Assembly: GCA_002309695.1 (NCBI GenBank)
Contig: DBXV01000016.1
Location: 212,818-276,817 of the forward strand
Direction: 5' to 3'
DNA length: 64,000 bases
DNA from: Myxococcales bacterium UBA1203
GTDB taxonomy: Bacteria > Myxococcota > Myxococcia > Myxococcales > UBA5297
This document shows, piece after piece, positions 42,345 to 53,594 of this stretch. Both the position numbers and the translations under genes were made by a program. The notes under the pieces were generated by a model. The model worked only from the letters and a program-made list of their open reading frames with translations. It ran no database searches and had not been told where the DNA came from. The stretch's first letter is position 1, and the number at the start of each line of letters is the position of its first letter.

Positions 42345-44276
42345 TCAGGCTTTGACGTCGGGATTGGCGGGTGCCGCGGGCTTCTGGCGGGGGTCAGGCA
42401 TGTCCGCGGTCCAGCCGCCGTCGATTTTGGGAACGATCGGCTGAGACATGCTGCCGCCGGGGGCAAAGCTGCTGACCACCTGCTTCAATTCCTCAAGGCT
42501 GCCGCACGGCTGGACGGGCCTCGGACCGCCGGGCTGAGCCACGAACTCGTGGTACAGCGTCTGCGTCGGATAGGCGAAGCGGACACCCAGACGCTCCGCC
42601 AGCCGGATGATTTCCAGGAAGATGCAGTGCTTCTGGGTCAGCTCCACCGTCCAGTTCCCGCACTTGAGGAAGAAGTAGAGCATGATGTCCAGGGAGCAGG
42701 AGCCGAAGCCGGCGAGGTGGACCTCGTAGTAGTCCTTGCGGACGTATTCATTGGCCCGAAGGATGGCGCGGATGCCCTCGACAAAGGCCTGAATCTGCTC
42801 CGGCCGCGTCTCGTAGGCGATGCCCACGGAGGTGGAGCAGCGGCGGTAATTGCGTAGCCCGTAGTTGTCGATTTTGGCGTCCGCCATCTTCGAGTTGGGG
42901 ACGGTAATTATCGAATCGTAAAACGTGCGGATCTGCGTCGAGCGGAACCCAACGACCTCGACCACACCCTCGGCGCCGTCGATGACCACCCAGTCGCCAA
43001 TCTGAAACGGCTTGTCGGTGAAGATGACGATGCTGCCGAAGAAGTTGGAGATGGTGTCCTTGGCCGCCATGGCGATGGCGATACCGCCGATGCCAAGGCC
43101 CGCGAGGAGCGAACCGATGTCCACCGAGAGGTTCTGGAGGACGAAGAGCACACCCACCAGAATGATGGTCACCTTGAGGATGCGGCGCGCCAGGGGGACC
43201 AGCTGATCGTCCAGCTTTGTCTCCGTCTTGCTGGCGTGCTCGGCCAGCAGGTCACAGAAGACATCTGAGATGCGGTAGAAGAACCAGACGCACGCGAAGA
43301 TGGTCAGCAGGCGGATGATGAAATCCAGAATGGCATCCACCCGCGTGGGGAGGCTCAGCTGCGGATAGGCGACGGAAAAAATTCCGGCCATGAGCAGCGT
43401 TGAGAGCGGCGAGATGCCCGCCTCGATGAAGCGGTTGAGCCAGTCGCGGCCGATGCGCTTGGCCAGGACGCTCAGGCGTGTCGTCAGCAGGTAGTAGAGG
43501 AGCTTTCTGGCCGCCATTCCCAGGAGGAGGAGCAGGATGATGGCGATGAACTGCCAGAGAGCGACGCCGAACGCGGTGGACTGAAGAAAGGCAGGAAAAG
43601 CTTCCATGCGCTCGGCGGTGAAGAAGCTGCGCCCGTTCTTGTAGGTCACCTCGATTTTCTGCAGCGCCCTGGGCGTGACCCCCCACATGCCCTCGAAGCG
43701 CCGCATATAGACGCCCGGCAGATCTTTGGAGAATTCCGCCTTGGCGTAGCCCTCCGCATTCCTGAAATCCGGGTCGTTGGAGATGGCGTTCAGATCGATG
43801 GAGATGCCCTTTTCCTCGACGATGGTGCGCAGCTGCTGGGCGTGAAGAACCAGTTCATCGCGGGTTTTGGCGTTCTTGCCCTCGCCGGGGAACATGCAGC
43901 GCGTCGATTTGGCCGCTGTGTAATTGGGGTCATTCAGCCAGCCGAAGACGATCGCGGCCGCGGCCCGGGGCGACGTGCAGTAGTGCTTGGCCACAGCCAC
44001 CGGATCCTTGGCGTCGGGCTCTCCGCCCATGTTCTCCGCATTTTTGTCCTGCGCGCTTCCGTCGTCGGGAAGGGGAATGCCCGCGGCGGCAGCCAGCGCT
44101 GACTTGGCCGCGTCAGTGACCTGCTTGGCGGCAGATTTTTCTTTGGGGGAATCGGCCGATGTCCGGGCGGCTTCTTCCTGCTGCTTCGCCTTTGCGTCAT
44201 CCGAAGGGGCTGCTAGGGCTGCTGCGGGAACGCTGACAAGCAGCGCGGCAAGTAGGGCGATGAACTTCTTCAGCAC
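42345..44276 (-). CDS. MscS-type mechanosensitive channel with large periplasmic N-terminal domain
   Basis: The 643-residue protein starts at GTG 44276 (AGGAG 7 nt upstream). It has a signal peptide (LLVSVPAAALAA) and a roughly 190-residue extracytoplasmic domain with a few cysteines. Four to five transmembrane helices follow (about 235-430). The pore helix and MscS beta domain are clear: LLAGLGIGGIAIAMAAKDT, then FFGSIVIFTDKPFQIGDWV. This class opens under membrane tension and relieves osmotic pressure. The C-terminal tail is Pro-rich. It lies 18 bp after tatD and is probably in the same operon. Confidence 0.9.
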   Translation of the reverse strand: MLKKFIALLAALLVSVPAAALAAPSDDAKAKQQEEAARTSADSPKEKSAAKQVTDAAKSALAAAAGIPLPDDGSAQDKNAENMGGEPDAKDPVAVAKHYCTSPRAAAAIVFGWLNDPNYTAAKSTRCMFPGEGKNAKTRDELVLHAQQLRTIVEEKGISIDLNAISNDPDFRNAEGYAKAEFSKDLPGVYMRRFEGMWGVTPRALQKIEVTYKNGRSFFTAERMEAFPAFLQSTAFGVALWQFIAIILLLLLGMAARKLLYYLLTTRLSVLAKRIGRDWLNRFIEAGISPLSTLLMAGIFSVAYPQLSLPTRVDAILDFIIRLLTIFACVWFFYRISDVFCDLLAEHASKTETKLDDQLVPLARRILKVTIILVGVLFVLQNLSVDIGSLLAGLGIGGIAIAMAAKDTISNFFGSIVIFTDKPFQIGDWVVIDGAEGVVEVVGFRSTQIRTFYDSIITVPNSKMADAKIDNYGLRNYRRCSTSVGIAYETRPEQIQAFVEGIRAILRANEYVRKDYYEVHLAGFGSCSLDIMLYFFLKCGNWTVELTQKHCIFLEIIRLAERLGVRFAYPTQTLYHEFVAQPGGPRPVQPCGSLEELKQVVSSFAPGGSMSQPIVPKIDGGWTADMPDPRQKPAAPANPDVKA

Positions 44277-44294
44277 GTCGTTACTCCTTGGGTG

Positions 44295-45185
44295 TCATGA
44301 AAAACCTGAAGGAACCCGCTTGGCGTCCGCCCTGGCCAAAAAAGCCCTAGCATTGACGCCTGTCCGCTCCATCCAGTCGGTCCCGGGTTCGTTTCTCAGT
44401 TGGGCAATAGCCTGAATGACGTGGACAAGCTGTGCGGGTTCGAGAGGGGAAGCAGGGGAAGATGCCCTGACGTTTTCGGGAAGGGAAATTTCCTCCTCCG
44501 GAGCGGCAGTCATTCCATCGGCGCGCGGCGCGGACTGCATTGACTGAATGGCGGGGCCGTCCGGTCCGTCAGTTTCAGCCAGAATGAGGTGAGGGGGCAG
44601 CCCCCGGACGAGTGAACGTCTCTTTTTGGAGGGAAGCGTCAGGGCGCCGCCGAACGAAACCGCGAATTCTCCCAGACGGAAGAGCGCCCGCGCCTGTTCC
44701 AGCGAGCCGCTGAAGCCATGCAGAACGCCGCGGATGCCTGGAAAATCGCGGATGACCTGAAGCAGCTCGTCCTGTGCGCGGACACAGTGGAGCACGACAG
44801 GAATGTCCAGTGCGCGCGCGGTCTGAAGATGCGCCGAAAGCATGCGCCGCTGCCTCTCCATGGGCACGTCCGTCAGCCGTGCGTCGAGTCCGCACTCGCC
44901 GATGGCGGAGAGAATCGGGCGATTGGCGGCGGCCTTCGAGGCCAGGCGCTCCAAGCGCTGTGCGTCCTCGTCTTCGGGCCATTTCCGAAGCGAGAGGGGA
45001 TGAATGCCGATGCCCGCAAAGACGTCCGGCTCTTTCTCAGCCAGCTCCAGCGCGGCATCCCAGTCCTCATCATCCACGCCGCAGGTCAGAAAGCCCGTCA
45101 CGCCGGCCTCTCTGGCCCGCCGCAGAACGCCGTCCCTCATGCCGTCAAAATCCTTCAGATGCAGATGGCAGTGGGCGTCAAACAC
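44295..45185 (-). CDS. TatD-family metal-dependent hydrolase
   Basis: TatD enzymes are metal-dependent DNases/hydrolases of the amidohydrolase superfamily. The 296-residue protein has the metal ligands: DAHCHLH at the N-terminus (HxH), Glu in IGECGLD, His in VVLHCVRA, His in LHGFSG, and Asp in LAETDGP. The region after the last Asp (about 200-240) is longer and more Ser/Pro-rich than in typical TatD (usually DSPYLAP). The start is GTG 45185 with AAGGA 6 nt upstream. It is followed by the mscS-type gene. Confidence 0.92.
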   Translation of the reverse strand: MFDAHCHLHLKDFDGMRDGVLRRAREAGVTGFLTCGVDDEDWDAALELAEKEPDVFAGIGIHPLSLRKWPEDEDAQRLERLASKAAANRPILSAIGECGLDARLTDVPMERQRRMLSAHLQTARALDIPVVLHCVRAQDELLQVIRDFPGIRGVLHGFSGSLEQARALFRLGEFAVSFGGALTLPSKKRRSLVRGLPPHLILAETDGPDGPAIQSMQSAPRADGMTAAPEEEISLPENVRASSPASPLEPAQLVHVIQAIAQLRNEPGTDWMERTGVNARAFLARADAKRVPSGFS

Positions 45186-45245
45186 GGGCGTTCCTTGAAC
45201 GGATTCCTGGGGGAATTTCCGGGGCAGCTGCTGTCAGAAAAGGAC

Positions 45246-45288
45246 AAAAAAACTGCGCCGCCGCACTTTGTCGGTGCGCGCGGCGCAG
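45246..45288 (-). terminator. Rho-independent terminator of hflK-hflC
   Basis: On the minus strand, CTGCGCCG (45288-45281) pairs with CGGCGCAG (45260-45253), with additional inner GCAC/GTGC pairs, and seven T residues follow. It closes the hflKC operon before tatD. Confidence 0.85.
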
Positions 45289-45370
45289 GATGGGTGGGTT
45301 CAGTGCTTTTGCCCCGGCGTCCGCAGCGAAATGACGGCCGCGGAGCCGGTTCAGGACCTTTTCGGCTGTC

Positions 45371-46369
45371 TTATTTTGCCTCAGGGGCCGAGGCAGCCGG
45401 GGAAGCAGCCTTGGGCTTTTGATGCTTTGCTGGCTGTCCGTCAGCACTCTTGAGGAAGCGGTAAAAATCCATGTCGGTGTCCAGGAAGAGCGACGTGGAG
45501 CTGTCGATGGCCGACGGATAGAGCTCCAGAGTCTTCATCAGCTCATAGAAAGCGGGGTCCTTGCTGTAGGCCTCCGCGTAGATTTTGGCGGCTTCCGCGT
45601 CGCCCTTGCCCTGAATTTCCTGAGCGCGGCGATAGGCCTCCGACTGGATTTCGTTGAGCGTCTTGTCCTTCTGACCGCGAATTTCGGCGGACTTTCCCTG
45701 GCCCTCGGAGCGGGTCTTTTCCGCGATGCGCTTCCGCTCGGAAATCATGCGTTCGAAGACCTTCTCCTGGACCTCGTTCACGTAGTTCACGCGCTGAATC
45801 TGGACGTCCACCAGATCGATGCCGAACGTGCTGGTGGCCTTTTCCGAGGCCTCCAGAATCTGCCGGGTGAGCTCTTCGCGGCCGACCTTGATTTCTTCCA
45901 GCTCCTCGCGGCCCTCGTTGCTCTCCTTGTATTCGTCGTCCTCAAATTCCCGCTTGGTCGCGCGGACGGCCTCAATCAGGTTGTAGCGGGCGATGACGTT
46001 GCGCGTCTCGCCGTCGATGATGTCGTTGAGGCGGGATTGAGCGGTGCGCTCGTCGCGCATGCTCTGGAAGAAGAGGAGCGGATTGGAAATTCGCCAGCGG
46101 GCGAAGGTCTCCACCCAGATGTATTTCTTGTCCTTGGTGGGAATCTGGTTCGGGTCGCCGTTCCACTCCAGCCAGCGCTTCTCGAAGACGTTGACCGTGT
46201 CCACGAAGGGCGCCTTGAAATGGAGCCCGGGGGTCAGGATGGGCTCGCCGACGGGGTCGCCCAGCCGCGTGATGATGACCTGCTCGGTCTCATTGACCGT
46301 GTAGGCGCAGGTGCTGAGCGCTGCCAGCCCCGCTCCCAGACCGATGAGAATTTTGGCTGCGATATGCAT
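45371..46369 (-). CDS. hflC: FtsH regulator subunit HflC
   Basis: HflC with HflK forms a membrane complex that modulates the FtsH protease. The 332-residue protein has one N-terminal membrane anchor (AAKILIGLGAGLAAL) and a SPFH/Band-7 domain (ETEQVIITRLGDPVGEPI, then the long coiled-coil with RRAQEIQGKGDAEAAKIYAEAY). It ends in an Ala/Pro/Lys tail. Its ATG overlaps the hflK stop by one base (TGATG), which indicates coupling. Confidence 0.95.
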   Translation of the reverse strand: MHIAAKILIGLGAGLAALSTCAYTVNETEQVIITRLGDPVGEPILTPGLHFKAPFVDTVNVFEKRWLEWNGDPNQIPTKDKKYIWVETFARWRISNPLLFFQSMRDERTAQSRLNDIIDGETRNVIARYNLIEAVRATKREFEDDEYKESNEGREELEEIKVGREELTRQILEASEKATSTFGIDLVDVQIQRVNYVNEVQEKVFERMISERKRIAEKTRSEGQGKSAEIRGQKDKTLNEIQSEAYRRAQEIQGKGDAEAAKIYAEAYSKDPAFYELMKTLELYPSAIDSSTSLFLDTDMDFYRFLKSADGQPAKHQKPKAASPAASAPEAK

Positions 46370-47367
46370 CAGTTGCCTCCCTTTCCGGACAGCTGAACGA
46401 ACGGCGTCATGCCCTTGGAATTTTCATCCACGATGATTTTGCTCCCGGCTTTGGGCAGAATTTTGGCCATCGTCTCGAGGTACATGCGCCGGCGTGTAAT
46501 TTCCGGTGCCGCCTTGTAGGCCTCATAGACGGCCAGGAATTTTTCCGCGTCGCCCTTGGCTCTGTTGATGCGGGCCACGGCGTAGCCCTCGGCGCGGCTG
46601 ACCAGCTGCTCCGCCTGACCCCGGGCCAGGGGAATTTCCTTATTCATTTCCGCCTGAGCTTCATTGATGGACCGCTCTTTTTCCTGAATGGCCTGGTTCA
46701 CCTCGTTGAACGAAGGCTTCACCCGGTCCGGCGGATTCACGTCCTGAAGAACGAGCTGCTGAATGTCCACGCCGCACTCGTATTTGTCGGCGAGCTTCTG
46801 CAGGTGCTCCTTGGCCTCCAGCGCCACCTTCTGCCGGCCGGTCGTCAGGACTTCGTTGACAGAGTGATCGCCGACCACCAGCCGCATCGAGGTCTCGGAC
46901 AGCACCCGCAGCGTCCCCTCCACGTTCCTCACCTTGAACAGGTATTGGTAGGGGTCCTTGATTTTGTATTGGATGATCCATTCCACGTTGGCCACGTTCA
47001 GGTCGCCGGTGAGCATGAGCGACTCCTGAAGGAGCTGCTTGCTGCCCGCCGCATAGCTGGTGTGTCCGTACTCATCCTCGCCGCGCGTCCGAAAGCCGAA
47101 CTCCAGCTTCATCTGGCGCTGCGTCGGCACTTTCTGAACGGTCTCGATGTAAGGAATGAGGAAATGGGGGCCCGGAGTGCTGGTCTCCACATATTTCCCG
47201 AGCCTCAGGATGATGCCCACTTCATCGGGCTCGACCTGATAGTAGGTTTCGCACCCTGTGTAGAGTACAAGAAGCGCGAGCACAATACAGCTGACAATGC
47301 CGAGCTTCGATGTGCCGCCTGTGGACGGAACTTTTGTCACGTCCTCTGGATTATTTGCTTTGGCCAT
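46369..47367 (-). CDS. hflK: FtsH regulator subunit HflK
   Basis: The 332-residue partner of HflC has an N-terminal transmembrane helix (IVSCIVLALLVLYTG) and a Band-7/SPFH domain (VEPDEVGIILRLGKYV, TGDLNVANVEWIIQYKI, NRAKGDAEKFLAVYEAYK). It lacks the long Gly/Gln-rich N-terminal tail of the E. coli protein. AAGGA lies 7 nt before ATG 47367. It is the first gene of the hflKC operon; its own promoter was not identified with confidence (a TATACT near 47405-47410 lacks a good -35). Confidence 0.95.
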   Translation of the reverse strand: MAKANNPEDVTKVPSTGGTSKLGIVSCIVLALLVLYTGCETYYQVEPDEVGIILRLGKYVETSTPGPHFLIPYIETVQKVPTQRQMKLEFGFRTRGEDEYGHTSYAAGSKQLLQESLMLTGDLNVANVEWIIQYKIKDPYQYLFKVRNVEGTLRVLSETSMRLVVGDHSVNEVLTTGRQKVALEAKEHLQKLADKYECGVDIQQLVLQDVNPPDRVKPSFNEVNQAIQEKERSINEAQAEMNKEIPLARGQAEQLVSRAEGYAVARINRAKGDAEKFLAVYEAYKAAPEITRRRMYLETMAKILPKAGSKIIVDENSKGMTPFVQLSGKGGN

Positions 47368-47449
47368 ATCGTTGTCCTTGGGGGAGAGGAAACTGTCCGC
47401 AAAAGTATATTTACGTCAGACAGGGTCATTCATTACATTCTATTTTAAA

Positions 47450-48562
47450 CTACAAAAATTCCATTGGGTATCTTCGATATTTGAGAATATCTTTTTTATT
47501 AAAAACAGAAACGTAGGGATAATTCAGCGCATTGATGCCGGGAGAGTATCGCCCTTGTTTGATGTAAGAATTGATATTTTTCCACGTCATTAAAAAACAG
47601 AGGGCAATCAGCATCGCCATGACGGCGTGCCGCATGCGCAGGCGTTTATGAACAATACTGGACAGAAGAATGGGCTCGACGCACTTAAAGACAATGCAGA
47701 ATCGTGAGGAGAGCATAGCATTGGCGGAGAGGAGCATGAAGACAAAGAAACCGAATAAATAGACTTTGAGAAAGAGAACATCTGCTGCGAAGTTGGCTGG
47801 GCGGCACATATCTTCAGGGGTATCTTTGCAGGAATAAATAACAATTACGATGGCACATGTCACAATCCGTTCAGCAAAAGCCAGCCAATAAATAGAGGAT
47901 TGCTCAAATTCCCGTTCAATGCCGAGGGCATCTGCCAATGAATTGATGATAGAAAGGCCAAAGGGAAATACCAGAGTGATGACGCCAAAAATCAATCCAA
48001 TCCCGGCCAGGACGAGAAGATGCTGAATTTTGAATCTGACAATAAAAACAAGCGGAATAAGAGCCAGTGCCACCGTATGAATAGACGCCAGAAGAATGCA
48101 AACCCCTAAATAAAGCAGTGTTTTTTTTTGTTCCAGAAGAGGGAGAAGAATTCCCAAAAAGGCAGCGATAACAAATCCCTGACGAATGCCGGAAAAATAA
48201 TAGGTCAGATAAATCGTCGGAAAGAGCAAAAGCAGGGATAAAGGCCGACAGTGACTATATTTCATCAGCGCCCGATGGGTAAAAACACACATCGGAATAG
48301 AAAAAAGAATAATAAATTGAGGAAAAGTAAGTCCAAGTTCGCGGCAGGTCTGGGTCAGCCAAGAATAACCCTTTTCGCCGTGTCCGGCAGGGTGCTCGTA
48401 GAGAAAATGATAATTTGAGTAGTCAGTTCCCTGCCCAAAGCGAAGACAGAGGGCCAGAGACAGCAACAGAAAGGGAAGGGCATACAGTCCTCTGTCGTCC
48501 CGCTTTCTCCCATAGGCTAGGAGCGCCGCGGCGAGCAGACATATGAAGAGTGCCCAATACAT
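47450..48562 (-). CDS. EpsG-like polytopic membrane protein, polysaccharide polymerase candidate
   Basis: The 370-residue protein is a chain of about ten hydrophobic segments, with the early motif FRQGTDYSNYHFLYEH-like RFGQGTDYSNYHFL and a later FSGIRQGFVIA. Both are typical of the EpsG family, which polymerises exopolysaccharide or O-antigen repeat units. Its codon use and AT content differ visibly from the neighbouring hflK and rpsA. No glycosyltransferase or flippase lies nearby, so it looks like an isolated, possibly transferred gene. The ribosome-binding site at ATG 48562 is weak. Confidence 0.75.
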   Translation of the reverse strand: MYWALFICLLAAALLAYGRKRDDRGLYALPFLLLSLALCLRFGQGTDYSNYHFLYEHPAGHGEKGYSWLTQTCRELGLTFPQFIILFSIPMCVFTHRALMKYSHCRPLSLLLLFPTIYLTYYFSGIRQGFVIAAFLGILLPLLEQKKTLLYLGVCILLASIHTVALALIPLVFIVRFKIQHLLVLAGIGLIFGVITLVFPFGLSIINSLADALGIEREFEQSSIYWLAFAERIVTCAIVIVIYSCKDTPEDMCRPANFAADVLFLKVYLFGFFVFMLLSANAMLSSRFCIVFKCVEPILLSSIVHKRLRMRHAVMAMLIALCFLMTWKNINSYIKQGRYSPGINALNYPYVSVFNKKDILKYRRYPMEFL

Positions 48563-48624
48563 TCCGTGAGGTCATTCCCGTCCGTTTGGCTTTGTCACAC
48601 TGCTATCCAGTGCAGGTGAATCCT

Positions 48625-48672
48625 TCAAAAAATGAACGGGACGTGAAGCCTTTTCTGCCTCACGTCCCGTTC
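48625..48672 (-). terminator. Rho-independent terminator of rpsA
   Basis: A perfect 13-bp stem (GAACGGGACGTGA, 48672-48660, with TCACGTCCCGTTC, 48646-48634) and 13-nt loop is followed on the minus strand by ATTTTTTG. It lies 40 nt after the rpsA stop. Confidence 0.9.
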
Positions 48673-48713
48673 TCTTGTTGACTCAACAGCTCAGCACGGT
48701 CTGTCGCAGCGGC

Positions 48714-50423
<1,710 letters not shown>

Positions 50424-50557
50424 GAACAAAAACCTTCCGGAATCGCGGCAAAGGCCGCGTGTTGCGCCCCCTGGAAAACATAGCTTCGGCCATGGGGAGT
50501 GATGACCGCGCCGATGGCCCCGGACAGCCCGGGGATACCCCTGAAAAAAGCGGCGGC

Positions 50558-50586
50558 TCCTTAGAGAGGGCCTCCATGGGTGTCAA
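50558..50586 (-). promoter_or_regulatory. Promoter of rpsA
   Basis: On the minus strand a perfect TTGACA (50586-50581), a 17-bp spacer and TAAGGA (50563-50558) are followed by GCCGCCGC. This is the clearest member of the shared promoter class of this window. The stretch between it and the rpsA start contains no gene. Confidence 0.65.
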
Positions 50587-50713
50587 GGTGGTCAGAATGG
50601 AATTAAGAAAAAAAAATCTTCTGTAATTTCAAAGAGTTGCATTTGGTTTCGCCAGACAGAGGCGGCGCTTGGATGGAGGCAGCAGCGCCTGTGACTTGGC
50701 AGTGACCGACGCG

Positions 50714-51424
50714 TCATTTTCGCGGTTCCAGAGCCATTTCCCTGAGCGCGCGCACCAGAGATTCGATGCCGTCAGCGACCTGTGAAATGCGTCTGGCGAG
50801 CATATAGGCCGGCGTGGAAACGATGCGGTTTTGCCGGTCAATCACGATGCCGTCGGCGGGAGCATCCACGTGCCGTGCGCCCATTTCCCGCAGCGCACCG
50901 GCCGTTCCGGCGTCGTTGCCGATGGTCAGTTCGGGCTGGAATTTCCCCAGAACGCGGGCCGCCAGAACGGGGGCGATGCAGATGTATCCGGTGGGCTTGC
51001 CCGCGCCGTGCATTCCCAGAATGGCGCTCTCCACATCGCCGCGCACGCGCATCGCGCTTCCGGCGGTGCCGAAGTCGGACAGATTTACGGCCGCTCCAAA
51101 GCCTCCCGGAAAGACCAGCGCATCCAGCTCAGCAGAATTCACATTGGTGAGCGGCTCAATGCGGCCGCGGGCGATGCGCGCGGATTCTTCCAGAACGGAC
51201 CTGTGCTCGCCTGCGCGGGCTTTTCCCGTCAGATGACTGGCGACGAAGGCCTGTTCCATGTCCGGCGCAAAAATCCGCGCGCGGATGCCTTCCCGGTCCA
51301 GTGCCAGCAGAAGAAGCGTCGCTTCGTGAATTTCCGAGCCGTCCTGCACGCCGCATCCGGAGAGCACGACGCCGAAGGTGAGCGTTTTTTTGCTGCCAGT
51401 CTGGGAGCTTTTTTCTGTGTTCAT
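50714..51424 (-). CDS. elbB: ElbB-type glyoxalase (DJ-1/PfpI superfamily)
   Basis: ElbB belongs to the DJ-1/PfpI superfamily and is annotated as an isoprenoid-biosynthesis-related glyoxalase. The 236-residue protein has VVLSGCGVQDGSEIHE, DALVFPGGFGAA, and the nucleophile-elbow CIAP. It then ends with NRIVSTPAYML. The N-terminus has about 15 extra residues. It is co-directional with the DEAD-box gene upstream (91 bp). AAGGA is 9 nt before ATG 51424. Confidence 0.92.
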   Translation of the reverse strand: MNTEKSSQTGSKKTLTFGVVLSGCGVQDGSEIHEATLLLLALDREGIRARIFAPDMEQAFVASHLTGKARAGEHRSVLEESARIARGRIEPLTNVNSAELDALVFPGGFGAAVNLSDFGTAGSAMRVRGDVESAILGMHGAGKPTGYICIAPVLAARVLGKFQPELTIGNDAGTAGALREMGARHVDAPADGIVIDRQNRIVSTPAYMLARRISQVADGIESLVRALREMALEPRK

Positions 51425-51515
51425 CCTGTCAAGTCCTTTCTGTGCTGTTTTGACGGCTGTTTTTCAGATGTGTGGGACGCTGTTCGCTCAGATTTTGAAT
51501 CCGCGCGTGCGGCGT

Positions 51516-53594
51516 TCAGCTGCGGTGCCTGCCGTTTCGCCGCCTGTCATTTGAGATTCCCGAGAAGCGCTTGCGGGAGGGCGGAGGCGGCGGGTCGAAG
51601 CGGTCGGAAGGACGGCTCCCGCGCCGTGAAAGGCTGGAAAATTCATCCGCTTTCAAAATGCCTTCGATGCCCGCACGGCGCTCCTTGGATGAACGTCTGC
51701 GCTCTTCGGAAAAATCGACGCCCCGCGAGTGCGGCCGGGCGGCGCGCGCCTCATTTTCTGCGCTTTCTCCGCTGTTCCCGGATTGTCCGGCGCTCCCGGA
51801 CCAGACGCCCCTGCGCTCGGAAATTTTTTCGCGGGGAACGCGCGCGCCGAAAGCCTCGGCAGTCTTCAATGGCTCGATGCGGATGTTGGCGTCTCTGCCC
51901 TGCGGCGCGGCAGAGGCAGCTGCGGCGGCAAATACGGGAGCCGCATCTTCGGAGACGAAAAAACGTGTCTCGCCGGAAAGAATCTCGATGCGCCCGATGT
52001 CCCGCTTCTGGATGCCGCCGCGCTTGCAGATCAGCGGAATCAGCCATCTCGGGTCCGCACCCTGACGCCGGCCGACGCTGATGCGGAACGGCACGCCCTG
52101 TTCGCGGCTGTCGTCGAAGCGGCGACCTCGGAATCCGCCTGCCATGCCGATGTGGCCCGGCACCTCAAAGTTTCCTTCACCGGAAGCAGAAGAGGCCGGC
52201 CGCGGCCGCGGCGGCGTGATGGGGCTTTTGAAGCGGCCCAGCCGGGTCAGCCGACCCGTTCTGGCATCAATCGCATGCGTCTCGGGCAGATCTTCGGCGA
52301 CGGGCAGCTTGGCGTAGCACTGGCGGACAAGAGCGGCCGCCAGCTGGTCTGGACTGAGCTCCTCGAGAAGCATCTGCGCGATTTCCAGCTCTTCCTTGCC
52401 GACGGCGCTGCACATGCGGATGACTTCCTGCCCAAGACGCTCGCGGTCGAGAGCGTGGATTTCGTCGAGCGTGGGCACCGGGAACCAGCGGATGGGAATG
52501 CCGGACTGCCGGAACATGCGCTCCGCCTGAGAGCGCAGCCGCCAGGGCACGAGAAGCACGCTGACCCCCTTGTGCCCGGCGCGCCCGGTGCGGCCGCTTC
52601 GGTGCTGAAGCACCTGCGCGTCGCGCGGCGGGTCGGCGTGAATCACCAGCTCCAGATCGGGCAGGTCCAGCCCGCGCGCCGCCACGTCAGTCGCCACCAG
52701 CACGCGTGCGTGGCCGTCGCGCAGCATCTTGAGGGCACGGCTGCGTTCGGGCTGGGTCAGCTCTCCGCTGATGGAGGTGGTCATAAATCCGCGCTCGGAG
52801 AGGTTGGACTGGAGCCGGCTGACGGCTTCCCGTGTGGCGCAGAAGACCAGCGCGCTCTTGGCGTCGTGCTGCCGGAGCAGATTGACCACGGCCAGGTCGC
52901 GTTCTCGAGGGGCGATGAGGCAGGCGCGGTATTCGATGTCCGCGTGGGCCTCACGGGGCGGGTCTGCGGCCACGCGCAGAGGGTCTGTCTGATATTTGGC
53001 GGCCATCTCCTCGATGCCCCGGGGAATCGTGGCCGAGAAAAGAAGCGCGCGCCGGTGATCCGGACAGGCGGCCAGGAGCGTTTCCAGTTCCTCGCGGAAT
53101 CCCATGTCCAGCATCTCGTCCGCCTCATCGAGGACGACGGTGCGGATGCGGGTGAGGTCCAGTCGGCCGCGCGCCAGATGATCGCAGAGGCGGCCCGGCG
53201 TGCCGACGACCACATGCGCGCCCTCCGCCAGCTGAAATGCCTCGCGCCGCACGTCCATGCCGCCGACGCACGAACGAACATGAGCGAGGGTGGGGGCGTA
53301 GAGCCAGGCCAGTTCCTTCTGAACCTGAAGTGCCAGCTCACGGGTCGGCGCAATCACCAGCGCGAGAGGCGCGCCCGGCGGCGGCAGAGAACCGTCCTCG
53401 GCGATGACAGATTCACCGAAGGCCAGTCCGAAGGCGATGGTTTTGCCGGAACCGGTTCGGGCGGAGACGAGGAGATCTCTGCCGCGGCAGCGCTCCTCCA
53501 TGACCAGCGTCTGCACGGGCGTCGGCGTTTCGTAGCCGTGGCCGGCCAGCGCTTTTTGGAGGGAAGAAGGAATGGGGAGTTCCGTGAAGGTCAT
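51516..53594 (-). CDS. DEAD-box RNA helicase, DeaD/CsdA type
   Basis: The 692-residue protein has all helicase motifs: the Q motif with TPVQ, Walker A ARTGSGKT, VLDEADEMLD (DEAD), SATIP, ATDVAARGLD and HRSGRTGRAG. A C-terminal DbpA/CsdA-like RNA-binding domain (about 535-610) and an Arg/Ser/Glu-rich tail of about 100 residues follow. It probably remodels rRNA or cold-structured mRNA. ATG 53594 has AGGA 9 nt upstream and sits where homology starts (FTELPIPSSLQKAL); a longer frame to 53813 is unsupported. Confidence 0.93.
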   Translation of the reverse strand: MTFTELPIPSSLQKALAGHGYETPTPVQTLVMEERCRGRDLLVSARTGSGKTIAFGLAFGESVIAEDGSLPPPGAPLALVIAPTRELALQVQKELAWLYAPTLAHVRSCVGGMDVRREAFQLAEGAHVVVGTPGRLCDHLARGRLDLTRIRTVVLDEADEMLDMGFREELETLLAACPDHRRALLFSATIPRGIEEMAAKYQTDPLRVAADPPREAHADIEYRACLIAPRERDLAVVNLLRQHDAKSALVFCATREAVSRLQSNLSERGFMTTSISGELTQPERSRALKMLRDGHARVLVATDVAARGLDLPDLELVIHADPPRDAQVLQHRSGRTGRAGHKGVSVLLVPWRLRSQAERMFRQSGIPIRWFPVPTLDEIHALDRERLGQEVIRMCSAVGKEELEIAQMLLEELSPDQLAAALVRQCYAKLPVAEDLPETHAIDARTGRLTRLGRFKSPITPPRPRPASSASGEGNFEVPGHIGMAGGFRGRRFDDSREQGVPFRISVGRRQGADPRWLIPLICKRGGIQKRDIGRIEILSGETRFFVSEDAAPVFAAAAASAAPQGRDANIRIEPLKTAEAFGARVPREKISERRGVWSGSAGQSGNSGESAENEARAARPHSRGVDFSEERRRSSKERRAGIEGILKADEFSSLSRRGSRPSDRFDPPPPPSRKRFSGISNDRRRNGRHRS

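Noticed and set aside
47400..47430. Promoter of hflK based on TATACT near 47405-47410
   Set aside because: The -10 is good, but no -35 occurs at 16-18 bp, so it was not listed as a feature.
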